A DNA stretch of 64,000 nucleotides from Ulota crispa (GCA_963920765.1 OY987245.1:994501-1058500), one strand, 5' to 3'. Shown: positions 12,049-24,571, counted from the first letter of the stretch. Notes: generated by a model from the sequence alone, not told the origin. Numbers and translations are program-made.

Positions 12049-12593
12049 CCCTTAAGATTAAACGCCCAAGGGGTAAGGGCAAAACATAAGTGTGTTATAA
12101 AATGACATTTTTGTAACTTTGATGAAGATTGCTTCAAAAGAGAAAACAAGTGTCATGATGTTTAGTAACTGTTTATACAGTCAAATATTGAAAAAAAAGT
12201 TTTGGACTCTCAATTAATGAATTTAGAAGCATTTACTATTTAATATTCATCAAAATTACAAATTTTGTTCATAGAACTTGAAAGTTGGTATAATTGGTTA
12301 AAAATAGACATTCTATTCTTAAACTCAAAAATGCAATGTTTTTGAAGGAGAGAACATCATTAGTTTCCTAAAGTAATAAATTTTATAACACTAGCAAATA
12401 TTGAAGTGTTTGTCTTTCAAAACTTCTCCTTGGTGGATTTTCACTTGGATTGACAAGATTCAAACAGGGTTGGAAAGCAGGCTTGCTTTCCTATATGAAA
12501 GAATTTTTTGTTTTTTTGAAAAATGTTTTTTTCACCTTGTGCAATCCACAAAAAGGACAGCAACCAGAAAATGGTTGATTGGGCGTTTAGGGG
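12049..12593. mobile_element. TTAA element E (545 bp)
   Basis: TTAA at 12045-12048 and 12594-12597. Inverted ends: the right one reads CCCCTAAACGCCCAA inward, and the left carries an extra six bases (TTAAGA-like) between CCC and TTAAACGCCCAA. No coding sequence. Confidence 0.75.
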
Positions 12594-12744
12594 TTAAATA
12601 CTGCTTTTGTCTTGCATAATAGGTATGTGCATTCACAATTGAATGAGATCCTTGTTTTGATTGGTTTCTAAAGTGAATTGTAACTGCTTCAAAGGTATGC
12701 AAATGGTTTTTAGGGGTGCTTGAACGTTGTATTGCCACAATTAA

Positions 12745-13650
12745 CCCTTTAAAGACCACACACATTTTCCCAAAATCCACTAGAAACCGGGGCAGTAAGA
12801 TTAGATGTGCATTTGAAACAAATATGGACCCAATTTGAATAATCCAATCGTACAAATGTGAAGGACACCTTGTTTGCTGCAATGTATCAAAATTTCAGCT
12901 AGATCTACCATTGGAGGTGAAATATTATAATGATTGAGTGAGCCGTATACGGAAAATCTCTAGTTTTTCATGCTTGTGTGCTTTTGAATGGTAGCGCTTC
13001 ATGCAAGCTTTGATTGAGAAGAGTCTTACATTTCTAGAAAGTAGGGTTTCCCACCTTTCCAACAAGACTAGTTTCACTCAAAATAGACAAAAATAGCAAT
13101 CACAAGGTGTAGCTAAGTGGACAAAAAGGATCAAAAATCCTATTGTCTTTGCTACCCTGAAACAATTCTTCAAGAAATTTGAAATTTTTTATTGAAAATC
13201 CAATTGGTGAAAGCAATCAAGAATTGGCCTTAAATGTAGGATAAACTTTTTAAAAATAAATTGATAGCATCATTTCAATGGATTCTCAAATAGTACAATT
13301 GTACTACTACCGTATAGAGAAACAACACAAGCGTATTCCTTGAGTAATTTGAAGTTTTTTAAGATTGCACAATTGAAATGTGGCATTCTTCTTGGATGTT
13401 TGATCTATTGTGTTGTTGCTTTGATCCATCTTTGACCAAATATGGATACGTATTTTGAGGCCATGATGTATAAACACCTTTATTTATTGACTCCAATATC
13501 CAATTCTATTGTTGTTTTTTGGGTTGGATGCAAAATTCTTGTGATTACAAGCGTTCTTCAAGATTATTTTCCAAATTGTTGAGCAATTTTATTGTATAGG
13601 CCAAAAACTACCCTCCCAAACCAAAATATGGTTCAGTGGTCTCTAAAGGG
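12745..13650. mobile_element. TTAA element B1 (906 bp)
   Basis: TTAA at 12741-12744 and 13651-13654; inverted ends CCCTTTAAAGACC and GGTCTCTAAAGGG. An inverted second copy of nearly identical length occupies 56569-60351 once its insert is removed. Shared interior blocks include TTGGTTTGGGAGGGTAG-like and CTTTCTAGAAATGTAAGACT segments. Non-coding. Confidence 0.9.
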
Positions 13651-13654
13651 TTAA

Positions 13655-14048
13655 CCTTGGAGTCTTGGTTTGTTGAACCTCTTCTATTGCTACTGATGAG
13701 CTCAAACCCGGTAAGCCCAATTAACCCTCTAGATTAGAAGCTATATGTACTTAACACCATATTATGTAATTTGGATAAAAAGGTGTTTTTTGGGACTTTT
13801 GAAGGTTCTAGGTCATCACCTAAAACCGAGCTCAGTGTTTTTTTTGGTACACTTACCCTCTCCTAAGAGGAGGAACTTGAGAGGGAAAAGATCTTAGTGG
13901 CTCAAACCAAATTTGATACCTTCAAATCTGGTTTAAGGTATTTTTTTGGGTTTAAGGTGGAGTACAAAATGGTACCTCATTTTTTCTTAGATTACATAAT
14001 ATGGTGTTACTTCCTTCTATCTTCCTATTTTAGTTTGTTCTTGGATGC
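13655..14048. other. Spacer between elements
   Basis: About 390 bases with no gene; a weak open frame beginning at 13897 reads into the next repeat element. Confidence 0.4.
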
Positions 14049-14201
14049 TAAGGTAGATGTACCCAATCTCGACCTGTCCCCAATGCCGACCATTAATGTA
14101 CTCATTGTGTACATATCAAATTTGAAATGTACCCATTGGGAGCAAATGGTCGGAATTGGGGACAGGCTGCTAAAGGGTCAGGAATGGGCACAGTTACCTT
14201 A
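14049..14201. mobile_element. MITE family G, copy 2
   Basis: Same ends and interior as 6577-6729 (TAAGGTAGATGT start, CAGTTACCTTA end). The length is identical, with scattered substitutions. Confidence 0.7.
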
Positions 14202-15545
14202 TTCATATATCCATGCTTTGTTTTATCAATGTTTAGCTTTGTCATTCAACAATGGTACATAGTTCGTACTGTACATCATCCACCAGCATAGTTAACTTGT
14301 TTATTAGGATCCATATTCTGGGATTTGATTAAAAACTAGTGGACCCTTGTACTCGCCATTTTGGCGGAGGGCCATCACGGGAGGGGGTCCTTGCAAAAAA
14401 ATTAACATAACCTTCCTCATAATCACCTTCTTCAAGATTCTTCTCCTTTTTGTTCCAATGAGCTTACTTGTACTATGCCTACCTACATGCTTCGCCTCCT
14501 TCTTTAGGCAACCACCCCCTATTCCCGTGTATACCCCATCCCCAAAGACAACCATAACCGCCACATAACCATAGAAATAAGAATAACCGCCACATAACCG
14601 CCGCTTAATCTTCTTGTAGCAACACCCAAATACCCAGCTGATAGAGATTTTATTCTATTATAGATACCCAACTACCCAACTAATGGAACCAAGCCTATTA
14701 CTAGTATAGATGGATGACTAGTGTTGGTGTATAGGCAAGTGTATGTATTCTACTCGCTGCATCAACTTTGTACACAGATGTCTTTGAATTCTCACAGAGA
14801 ATGGCGGTTGTGGTTTTTGCTTACAGACGTGGAAGGACTTGTCTCAGATAGTTCTCATTCAATTTGGAGCAAGCTCATCGTACGTGATGCAGTTTGCCAT
14901 GCTTCTAACACGATATACTTTTCTACACTTGGATTGGCAACTCAACGCTTTGTGATGTTGAAATCAACAACTTTAACTGGATGTCTATATCTCAGAATGA
15001 CGTATGGTTTCATGCTTAGAGAATCCGACCTTGAATATTATACTTGTACATGAGGGTGTTATATGCATCGTAGGTACATTTTTGACATTCAGAGGCCGAG
15101 ATAGCTAAGTTTGCGGATTGTATGACCTAATTAACCTGCATAGAAAAACATGCAACCTTCACCTTGGGGTTGTAGTACGTCCAAGATCCTTAGTCTTGTT
15201 GCGGGTCTAGATGTGATATCAAAAGTATGTATGTGGGAATGGGAGATGAAATCGTAACCAAATATCTCTTTCTTCCATGTCAGTTGCTCAACTGGCTTCT
15301 TGAGACTTGACGTGAACGAGCATTGAGCCAGCTCTTTTTCCTCGGGCTAATTTTTTTAAACCTAGATCCCCGCCTGGATCAAGGAGCTGCGGAGGTCGTA
15401 GGAAGTGAAAGTTCGACAAGATTGCACAAGCTTCGCGAGACAATATCCATGATTATGTGGCCGCTGGTGGGCAAGACAATTATGGAAAGCAAAAACCTTA
15501 TTGGTGGCAAGTATGAGGTGTGCTAATGTCACTAGAAAGCTATAG
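14202..15545. other. Spacer; possible faint gene remnants
   Basis: No gene that I can name. Stretches near 14930-15020 and 15370-15525 have more even base composition and short open frames, possibly remnants of exons, but I cannot match them to a family. Confidence 0.35.
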
Positions 15546-15589
15546 TCTTGGTATACCAAGCCAAATCTTTTAATAGTCAATAGATTATA

Positions 15590-15710
15590 CAGTAGAACTT
15601 CTCTAAACTAATATCTCACATATTTCAACTCTACCCACCCTACTACAACTTTTACAAACCAGTGTATCCATTCAGTCCCAAGCATATTTGTTTAGAGGAG
15701 TTCTATTGTA
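15590..15710. mobile_element. Small MITE N in the left arm of O
   Basis: Inverted ends CAGTAGAACTTCTCTAAAC and GTTTAGAGGAGTTCTATTG, about 120 bp, apparently at a TA target. The matching right arm of O lacks it, which supports insertion. A TA target suggests Tc1/mariner-type, unproven. Confidence 0.7.
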
Positions 15711-15881
15711 ATACAAATTATTATAATTTGAAAGGTGTGAAATTGTTTATTGTGAAAATGTAATAAAAATATGGTTTGGACATTGGTTGATTTAAATGCG
15801 TCACATCAGGTGTGTTAACTAACTTCCAAAATACTTAAAGGGTCCTCCAAATTGAGCCTAAATAAAGAAATTCCAACCAAG

Positions 15882-16455
15882 GGCATGGCAATTGTACATT
15901 ACCCTAAAGAAAGAGTACATAAGTCCCTCTTATGGGGTTCAAAGAAGTTTGTACTATAAATAAATTAGTTTTTGGCAAAATAAACATATCATCACATTTA
16001 AAGGTACAAACTTAATCACTACACTTGAGTCAAATAACAAAAACTAATTTCCATAAAGAAAAATATATTTTACTAAATTAGGTCATGATCACCCTAGCAT
16101 TAAAATTTCTATAGAAGGAATTTTGAAACTTTTTGGAAATGTTTGTTTGAAACAAAGATGTACATATGGATGTCTCCTACATGTCCAAGCAATCAAACCT
16201 CAAAATTCATCACCAATGTTTTTTAATGTACTTTCTTATAAAACCATGATTTTGACACAAAACAATTTACCAAAAATAGGAATTTTGGATTTTAGCAATT
16301 GAAATTTTGTGTGCTTGATCATGATTGCACAAGGATCACATACAAAAAAACTGAGGATAAAATGCCAATTATATTTTTTGTTATACCAACTTTTATGAAT
16401 GCTTTGAGAGGGACTTATGTACTCTTTATTTTTGGTACTGTACAAACCCCTTTGC
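15882..16455. mobile_element. Foldback element P4
   Basis: Same family as the three tandem palindromes at 8.8-11.9 kb: ends carry AGAGTACATAAGTCCCTCT in inverted orientation and the right half has the GATCATGATTGCACAAGG block. The left arm is much shorter than the right, so one arm is deleted. Confidence 0.75.
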
Positions 16456-16819
16456 TGAAATGCCCTTGTTTAGGCTTAATCTAGAGAGGCCTTTAAGATT
16501 TTTTGGGAGCTAACTAACATTTGATGTGATATATTTAAATTAAGCAATCTTTAAACCATATTTTTATTATGTTTTCACAATAAGCAATTTCACACCTTCA
16601 AATCATGATAATGTATATTGTAATCTATTGACTATTAAAGGACATGCCTTGGTATATCAAGTGATTGTTTGCCGGGACTTAGGATGCCCACAATTGCTAG
16701 TGAGGCGCATTGCACATAGTAGGTTACAACAAGGTGAAATAGGGATGGATGTGCTATCAAAGCATCATCAATCCAACACTGGAAACAACTCACCAAGCAA
16801 GTTACCATTTTTTGACTAG

Positions 16820-17203
16820 TGTATAATTAGAAAGTGTGATTACTATCATTATAAGCATATACAAACCCTTTAAATTAAAGAAGAGAATACATAGAATTAG
16901 AAATTGGACATTCATAATAAAACCCATTGGAGGCAAGCTAAAGAACAAACTATATGGCAAATCATGCCTAAAAGAGAAAATCCAAGGTAATGGCACACCA
17001 AATTTTGAAAATTTGGTATGCCATTAATATAGATTCCCCTCTACAGCTTGATTTGTTGTCTCTTTTGCCGTTTAACTTGCTTTCAATGTGTTTCATTTTG
17101 ATTATCCAATTTCCAATTCTATGTATTATTTTCTTTATTTAAAAAGTTTTTGTATATGTTTCTTGTGATAACAATCACACTTTCAAATTACACACCACTC
17201 AAA
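16820..17203. mobile_element. Palindromic element P5
   Basis: Arms of about 190 bp meet at a short loop near 17000 (CAAATTTTGAAAATTTG). Outer ends read GTATAATTAGAAAGTGTGAT and its inverse. Non-coding hairpin-forming element. Confidence 0.8.
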
Positions 17204-18395
17204 AAACAATAATACTTTTGGTGAGTCTTTTCTAGTGCTAGATTGATGATGATCTTATGGCAGCCATAGCCTGCTCATGAAAGATCAACGTAAGTTTTAG
17301 TAAAATCCCAAATCCCCCCTCGTGCTTTCAAGACTAGTGTTTGGGGTGGTTTTTTAAGAAACTTGGTACATTTCCTACTATTCTTTGGTCTACTTGGTTT
17401 AAAAAAAAATTGGTCATAGCCTAAACATGTATTTTTTGGTCAGTCAAGAACCTTTGATTTCTTTTTTTCACTTGGTTGATTTCCTATGCTTAAAAAATTA
17501 GTTTGGTTGAAATCAAGGTTGAAATCTGGGTTTTTGTGTATTGTACCGGATTTCTTTCTTCTTATAAATGTTGCAAAATGATCCATCTTTTGCTCACCAT
17601 GTGCATGACATAGCCTTGGGAACATTGCAAAACCGTAAGGCATTGATTAAGGTAGGAACAACCTAACAATCAAGCTACCCCCAAGCTCCAACCCTTGCAA
17701 ACTTCTTTGTACTTTAAAAGGATTTATTGTTGATTTTTGTTGCTAAAATATCCTTGGTTGGATTTGAACTAGGTCAAATCCCACCACCTTGGGTACAAAG
17801 ATTCAGTCTCCAAAAAATGTTTGGATTATAAATTGGAAGTCCACATATTTTTTGAAGTCTAGTTACATGAGTAGGAAGTCAAGACTTCGGCTTATAGAAT
17901 TAAGATTTACACATGAGTGCCATGTGTCTTTCAAGGATTGGTGCACCAAGTGCACCTTATATTCCATCAAATATCACCCCCCCCCCCCCCGCACTTGGTT
18001 GCCTCACCCTTGTTTCTTGTTTTTAAATTTTTTTGAACTTTAGCAAAGTGTAACTGCTAGTGGGAGTGAGGTAAATTTTGGGTTTGGCAAGATTTTGATA
18101 GAATCTACCAACCCTCATTTTGATATTTGGGAAGTGAGGATGTTCTAATCACATGTTCAAAAAACATTTGATTTTTGTGTAGAAGGTCGGAAAATTTCCT
18201 TACCACAAAAAGTTCATAAGTTGATTTCCCACAAATTCAAATTTCATTTGGCCTATTTCCTCATTTACAAATGCAAATTTAACCAAATTTCCTCAAGATG
18301 AAATTATAACTCGACATATTTCTTAAAATCAATTTTTTATGGTCAGAAGCAAATTTTCCAACTTTCCATTTTGACAATCCTCAAAAAAAAAAGTC
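17204..18395. other. AT-rich spacer with a poly-C tract
   Basis: No gene recognised. A run of 14 C lies at 17977-17990, and several short open frames end quickly. Confidence 0.5.
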
Positions 18396-18434
18396 AACTA
18401 ACTTACAACTAACTTACAACTAACTTACAACTAA
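18396..18434. repeat. 11-bp tandem repeat
   Basis: About 3.5 copies of AACTAACTTAC immediately before the base composition switches from AT-rich to GC-rich. Confidence 0.85.
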
Positions 18435-18840
18435 AAGTCAATTCTCCCCGGACTATGAATAAAGACACCGGCCGAGAGTACAAGACGTGCTCCAGGCTTT
18501 TTGTCGCATTACCCTGCCGCTTGCCGCTGCCGCTGGGTAGGGTCGGCGTTCGGGGAGGGTCCTCTTCCCTGGCAGGCAGACTTGTCCGCCTGCTCACCCT
18601 TGGCGTTCATGGGATGCCTTCGGCTGCATGCCTCCGTCTCTCGCAGGTCGTCGGCTCGTACGATACTTGCTGAACCTCGTCGCCGTGCTCCGTCCCCGCT
18701 TTGCTTTGCCTGGCCTGCCAGGCCTTGCAGTCAGGTGCGTGCTCCCATCTCCATCGCCGCTGCCTGCAAAAGGTAAGCTTAGTATTTATTGCCGCTGTCC
18801 TCCCTCCCTTCCCCTCCGTTGCTGTTCGTCGTCTTTCCTC
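18435..18840 (+). promoter_or_regulatory. Presumed promoter/5' UTR of the SEC24-derived region
   Basis: A sharp rise in GC and pyrimidine content, with many CT-rich tracts, precedes the ATG at 18841. An in-frame upstream ATG exists at 18628, but the proline-rich SEC24-like sequence begins only after 18841. No TATA box is convincing. Confidence 0.4.
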
Positions 18841-20144
18841 ATGGCCCGACCTAACCCACCCTCCGGCCCTCCAGGGCCTCTTCCAACCGCAGGTCCTCCA
18901 GGGCAGAGCCCTTTGGCGAATCAGAGCTTTAGGGGTCCTCCTCCTCCTCCACGAGGGCCTCCTCAATTGAGACCCCAAGGTCCCCCATCCCCCACCCCTC
19001 AGCAATTGCACACTGGGCAGCCCCATATGCCAGGAGGCTTGTCTCCAAGTATGCAGGCCATGTCGCAGCCGGGGTCTCCTGCTGGGGGCCAGCCAGGATC
19101 TGCATCCCGCATTGACCCTAACCAGATCCCCCGTCCTCAGTCCACAACTTCCCCGTTGGAGTTCGATACACGAGTGAACGGCTCGGCCAACTTGCCTCCG
19201 GTACCATCATCATACCTAAAACCCTCACCTTTATCATTCATTCCTCCTCTGCAACTGAATCTTAGTGGTAAAACGTGTTTCGGAATGCTCCCTTGACATG
19301 AAAATTATCGGCTTGTTAATAATGTAGAGCTGTCCTGTGGTTTCATAACGAGTCGGTGTTTGACCTTTGCTATTTTGTGAATGTCAGTCTGCCACGACAA
19401 ACTTTGTCGTACGAGATACTGGAAATTGCAGCCCACGATCTATACGATGCACTTTGAACCAGGTGATGGCTTATCATTTTTTGAGTACTGCGTATGAATA
19501 GCTTCATCATATTTGTCAGACCGCTTTCTGCTCGTTATTGATCTTTTCTTCTCCTGCAGAGGCATATTGTCGGGATGCAAATTGAGCATATGATTTCTGT
19601 GGCTATTTGTGTGCTCAATTTTACTGTCAATGAGTTGTTCTCAATGGCGATAGCACCTCATTCTAGATGTAGTAATTGAGATTCATCTTATTTATTAACC
19701 ATATTCGCACATTATTACAGATACCTTGTTCAGGAGACTTGTTATCCAATTCTGTCATGCCCTTGGCAGTCATCACGGCAGCAGCTACGCCTGCAGTGAC
19801 CCGACTGGTACAGAATACTCCTGCCGTGACTGAAGCTATCAGCGAATTGTCTGTTTAGAACAACGACATTTCTCAGCTTGTTTCAGAAATTCGAGATTTA
19901 AAATTGTTCCTGATACAAGGGCAGTAATAATGAAATTATAAAGTATATTGATCAGAGTCTTGAATTGAGTAACTTTTCGCCTATCTTCTCCTCACGTGTT
20001 AAGTCTCACCTCGAATGAATCTTCATGGAGTTCATGATGTTTATATCTCTCTCAGTTGGACTATTTGGTTGGTTCAATTTCGTGGTTGACACTTAACCGG
20101 TTCAGCCCCTTGCTCTTCCTGACCCGACTGAGGAGGCTATTCAG
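18841..20144 (+). pseudogene. SEC24: SEC24 (COPII cargo adaptor) 5' fragment
   Basis: SEC24 is the cargo-binding subunit of the COPII coat at ER exit sites. Here only the disordered N-terminus and the start of the structured part remain. Exon 1, 18841-19200, is Pro/Gly-rich and ends with DPNQIPRP and TRVNGSANLPP. Exon 2, 19388-19462, encodes FVVRDTGNCSPR and RCTLNQ. A block at 19721-19768 has IPCSGDLLSNS, and one at 20106-20144 has PLALPDPTEEAIQ. The first two exons are phase 0 with good GT-AG borders and no damage. The last two blocks seem to be one original exon split by unrelated DNA at about 19769-20104. The zinc finger (CSRCKGYINP in SEC24), trunk and gelsolin domains are missing, and PELP1 exons follow. 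It is either a truncated duplicate or the 5' end of a chimeric gene. Confidence 0.8.
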
Positions 20145-20407
20145 GTATCAGAGAATGAGTAGAGTTGATACCTTAACATCCCTACTTATCAGAAACACAA
20201 TATATGGATATTTTGGCACTTTTAGAATAGTTCACTATTGGATCAGTAATTACTGGAAATCTCAGATGAGAGGAGGGTTGAGAGCTACCGTTTATCAACA
20301 CGGCACTGTTTGTTTAGCATTTGCGACATACTGGTTTTCTAGTTGTTCTTATGGTTTTCTAGGTGCTCTTATGCTTGTCCACTGAATATTGAATTTTGGA
20401 AATGCAG

Positions 20408-23400
20408 CAACAGTCAGATCCTGTTTTCGTGAGATCTGCTGCCCTTGCTTCTCTTACTGACATTATTGTGAGGTACGCACAGACCTTTGTCCCCGAGGTC
20501 AGTCTCGATGCTCCTAATTGGCGGATAACATCATCTTAAGCACCAGTTTTGGGGTTTTGAAGTAATCATACGTTGTATGCAGGTTGGGAGGACTTCTAGA
20601 TTTTGCTGCAACTGTGCGGCGAGATGGTGCCAGTCTCATCTCCAAGCTTATCCAACCTCTGTTGCATCTCATTGGGGATAAGGACTCGAGTGTCTTATTG
20701 GTATGAATGTTGCTTGTTTCCTTCAAGTTAAAGGTGATGTTGTTATCGTTATTAGTTCCTTTACTTTTTAAGATTTTTTTGAAATGTCTGTGTGTTGTAG
20801 ATTGACTGTCTTAAGCCCTTTGAATGCAGGATGAGGCGATGGACTTGCTAATTGCAGTGCTTAAATATTTCCCAAACTGTCTCCGCCAACATTCGATTTC
20901 GGTACGTTTGTGCCGTCAATTAGCTTTGGCTTCCTGTATTCATATGATCTTCGTCTTATTTTTCGTTTTAGGTGCTTACACGAGTGCTTAAGATGTGCAG
21001 GTTGAGGTATCTTTGGTTGCTCGATTTGTGGATGCCAATTGTCGAGCAAGTGTTCGTCAGGTAATTCTATTGATCTCTGGGCCTGATTACTACAGACTTG
21101 TTCTCAAATTATTGTTCTAGCCTTAAGTTGAGATTTTCCTTCCTGGAATCTCTTTGCTGGAAATATGTTTATGGTGTCTCAAAGAGTTTTATTCAGTGCA
21201 TCACGTAACCACATGCAGTTTTTATTTTCAAGCAGAAGTGTGCAAAAGCATTGGCTTTTCTTCCTAAAGCTCACGGAGATGCTGCATCGTGGAGTTCCTT
21301 GATGCGTCGCATTTTAATTGCTGTCAATGCTGACCTTGACTTTACTTTTCGAGGCATGGAAGAAGGTGAGTACCTTGATCAGCACTCTTTGTGTTTGTTC
21401 AGGTCTCTTAGGATAGGACTCTTTTTTTTTTTTTATAATGTTTCTGTTTATTCAGAGAATCGAGTTGATGCTTTCAGTGGTATTTACTGGAAGAATCTGT
21501 ATGTCTCAGTATCTGTCGCAGAGGGTGCCACTCGAGCTTTGCTGCCTCTGGGACAAGACCCTCCACGACTACTGGGTGGTCAATCTAATACTAGCATCCA
21601 ACCGGGCAAGCACCTTTGGCAACAGCTTTTACCTCGTATTTTTTCTCTCCTGCAATGCTGCAACTACCTACTCACCAGCCCGTATCCGACACCGGTAATC
21701 TCTCTCTCTATGATTTCCTCTTTTTTCCGCAATTTGCATAGCTATTGGTGGTTCTATGCAAATATTCCTTGTGGAAACATTCTTCCTACTTGTAGAAACA
21801 TACGTATACACATTTGCAGCCACTGACGGTGCTCTGAATCCCATGATATGAAAATATTTGTGTGTTTCATATTTGATGCTCAATGCTTAATGTAAGGTGA
21901 GAGGTGGCTTAATTTTAGATGTGGACTATTACTACGAGAGAGTTTTCCTCATCCAAGTACTGTTTAATGAGTGCAGGTGCCAGCGCCAGTAGGCCCATTG
22001 CTGACCCTGGTCATGCGAATTCTCAACGTGGATGGAACTAGATCGTCGTCATTGTTTTCCTCTCAGCAAGTTTCTCTACGTTCGGAACTTCCAGCTTTGC
22101 ATTTCAGTGCGCTGGAGCTTCTAGCTGCAACATTACGTGGTGTCCGAGGGTAACATTACTCCCCCCCTGTTTTCTCCCTTGCCTTTTGTTCTGTTGCCTT
22201 TGGGTTAAGTTTCCAACAGCTTATCTCCAGCAATTTAAATTCTTACACAACTCTTCATTCAATTATCTCAATGCGCGGTGAAATCAGGGCTCCTGAGTTC
22301 TGAATTTCGATGTGGTCTGGAGTAGTCAGTTGTTACCACGAGGAGCTGCTCTTGCCAACCTATTGACCGATCATTTCCCACGTACTGAAAGGCGTTACCC
22401 CAGTCTTCGCGTTAAGCTTTATGCTGTATCGCGTGATCTCTTCATTGCCATGGGAGCAGGTAAGTAAAGTCAAATGCTCTTGTATTTTTCCTTTGCAGGA
22501 GTGTGTTTTTCGGAGATGTATATAAGGTTCTGAAGAAATCTTTGGGGTACAAGAACCAAACCTGTTGAGATCAAATTTTCATCACCATGTATTTGATTTT
22601 AAAGTGGGAGGTTATAGACCACTATAAGTGATTTTAGACAACCCCTATTTCTTCATGGATCAGTTGCCGTAGTCATCCAACAAGTCATGCTTGCATCACT
22701 TGCTAATAAGCCATACCAAGTAAATGAATTGATGAGTCAATGAACGGGGTTGGTATAGGAGAAGGGACGAGGCCCTAAATGGTTTCAGTATCCTATCTTA
22801 TTTACTTTTTAATGTGGACCTGTTAAATGTGGAAATCAGGAATGGTGTCTGCCTTGGCACCAGCCGTAGTGGGAAGCGCATTCTTGGACTTGAAGGGTTC
22901 ATCTTTTAGAGAAAACCTGCCCTCTAATCCAGTGAAGGCAACTAGAGGCGGTAGCGTTTCTCAGGGCATCAATTCTAGGAAGCGCAAGGAAGCTGGTGGT
23001 CTACCAGGTAACCATTCAGGTAATGGTCTCGCAGAAGTAGCAAGCACCGAAGGAGAAGGCAGAGTACCTCTGGCAGTCCAGGTGGCTGCTCTGCAAGCTC
23101 TCGAAGCTCTTCTCAACACGGTGAGTGTCATAATTTCCACAGAAGATTCTGTGAGAGAAATGATAACTGATGTAATCTACCCTTTTTTCATGAATTCTCT
23201 GTATTGGTTTCTACAGTGCAGATTTGGCGGTCATCTGCACTAAAGGAACTCAATCTATTTTCTTCTTCAGGGTGGCGCCTTACTTCCAGAACGTTGGAGA
23301 GCGGAGGTTGATGCAGTGCTGGCTGGTGTTGCAACCAGGGTTGCCGCTGACACAACCTCATTCAACCTCTCATGTGACGACGAAAGTAGTTATTCTAGAA

Positions 23401-24571
23401 GCACCGGCACCACGCCCATCTCAGTCGACGTCCAGGTGGCTGCTTATCAAGCCCTGCTGGCATCACTCTTAGCTCCCTGTGGCCATCGACCTCCTTACTT
23501 GGCTCAAGGACTCGCACTGTTCCGAAACGGTAAGCTTTTCTCCATGCTTTTGTGTTAAACATTGATGATTAGAGTGGGTGTAGCCTTGAAGAGATGCACA
23601 CTTGCTGCTGTAATCCGAAGAGCTTTCGTTCTTCCGTATTTTCACTAAATCGGTTCTAACTTTCGCTTTCTCTTGCTGCAGGACGAAAGGAAGTTGGAAC
23701 TGAAGTAGCGACAGTGTGTGTCCGTGCTCTCATGGCCCTGGAGCCACTGATTCACCCTCGGTGCTTACCGCCTGCTAACGCCTTCCCAGACACGGGCATG
23801 AATGCACTACCTGGTTCAACAACCGGGCTAGTTCGAGGGAAAGACAACGGCTTTTTTGGGGGATCGTCTGTGAGGATGGGACATCTGTCGGTGGACCCTT
23901 GGGCAATGGTTGATACATGGCTTGGGTATGGGGAAGACGCTGGCGACGATGATGCTGTGATATCGAACATTTCTCTTCTTCGTGATGCTGCCAATGTTGA
24001 CAGGGTGACTTTCGCCAATGGCGCTGCCAATGGAAGCCTGGGAGAGGTACCTGCTGACAGGGGAACTAGGGATAGAAGGTTTCCAACAACACCAATGGTT
24101 GAGGATCCAATGCAGGTAGAGACGGAGACTGTAGTTCCAGAGAATAGCACTCCACTTGTTCGTGATTCTGTCGGTGTAGAGTCAAGAGGGGTTGATGATT
24201 CTCCCTCAAAGCAAGGACATGGTGTTCAACCACCAGTTGCCGCCAGCATAGAAGAGCCTTTGTCACAAGGATATCCAAATTCAAAAGCAGATGTTGCAAT
24301 AGTTGATCTGGTTACGGTCAGTACAGAAATGGTAGCATCGACTTCAGTGATTGCAGTGGAGCCAGTTGGTGCAAGGCAAGGTAATCAGGAATCAACTGTG
24401 GATATGGAGACTGTTGTGACGGAGAGTGTTTCAGTGACGACCACAAGTGTTTCTGTAGTAGCGGAGCAGACGGCAAGCGGTCCAAAGGTGATTGAGCTTG
24501 GATCGGAATCGGACTCTGATGGCCCTCTTCCGGGCATCGTTGATGGTGATCCAGATTCGGAGTCCGATTGA
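20408..24571 (+). CDS. PELP1: PELP1/RIX1-like ribosome-biogenesis protein (5' end unresolved)
   Basis: PELP1/Rix1 is a nucleolar scaffold that works with SENP3/TEX10/WDR18-type partners in 60S subunit maturation. Eleven exons read continuously: 20408-20472, 20583-20700, 20830-20901, 21001-21060, 21236-21365, 21522-21694, 21977-22149, 22326-22459, 22840-23120, 23271-23529, 23682-24571. They total 784 codons plus stop with all phases compatible. Conserved helical-repeat segments include SKLIQPLLHLIGDKDSS, ALAFLPKAHGDAASW, LPALHFSALELLAATLR, VAALQALEALL and HPRCLPPANAFP. The tail is acidic and serine-rich (GSESDSDGPLPG, DPDSESD). No stops or shifts interrupt it. The first 130 or so residues expected from plant homologues are not visible between 17.2 and 20.4 kb, so the start is unknown. 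The first exon is phase 0 and could accept the upstream SEC24-like exons. An alternative reading adds 21456-21521 to the sixth exon. Confidence 0.85.

Larger units (their letters stand above)
15546..16661. mobile_element. Old palindromic element O, hosting two insertions
   Basis: Outer inverted arms begin CTTGGTATACCAAG and include TAATAGTCAATAGATTA (15570-15587; inverse at 16622-16640). The arms continue as 15713-15880 and 16466-16600. The left arm is split by a small MITE at 15590-15710, and the centre is occupied by a foldback element at 15882-16455. Confidence 0.75.

Noticed and set aside
14721..15053. 110-codon plus frame as a gene
   Set aside because: No recognisable domain, ordinary spacer composition and no splice context.
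18628..18840. Upstream in-frame ATG extending SEC24 exon 1
   Set aside because: The added residues are not SEC24-like and the region looks like CT-rich leader; ATG at 18841 is preferred.
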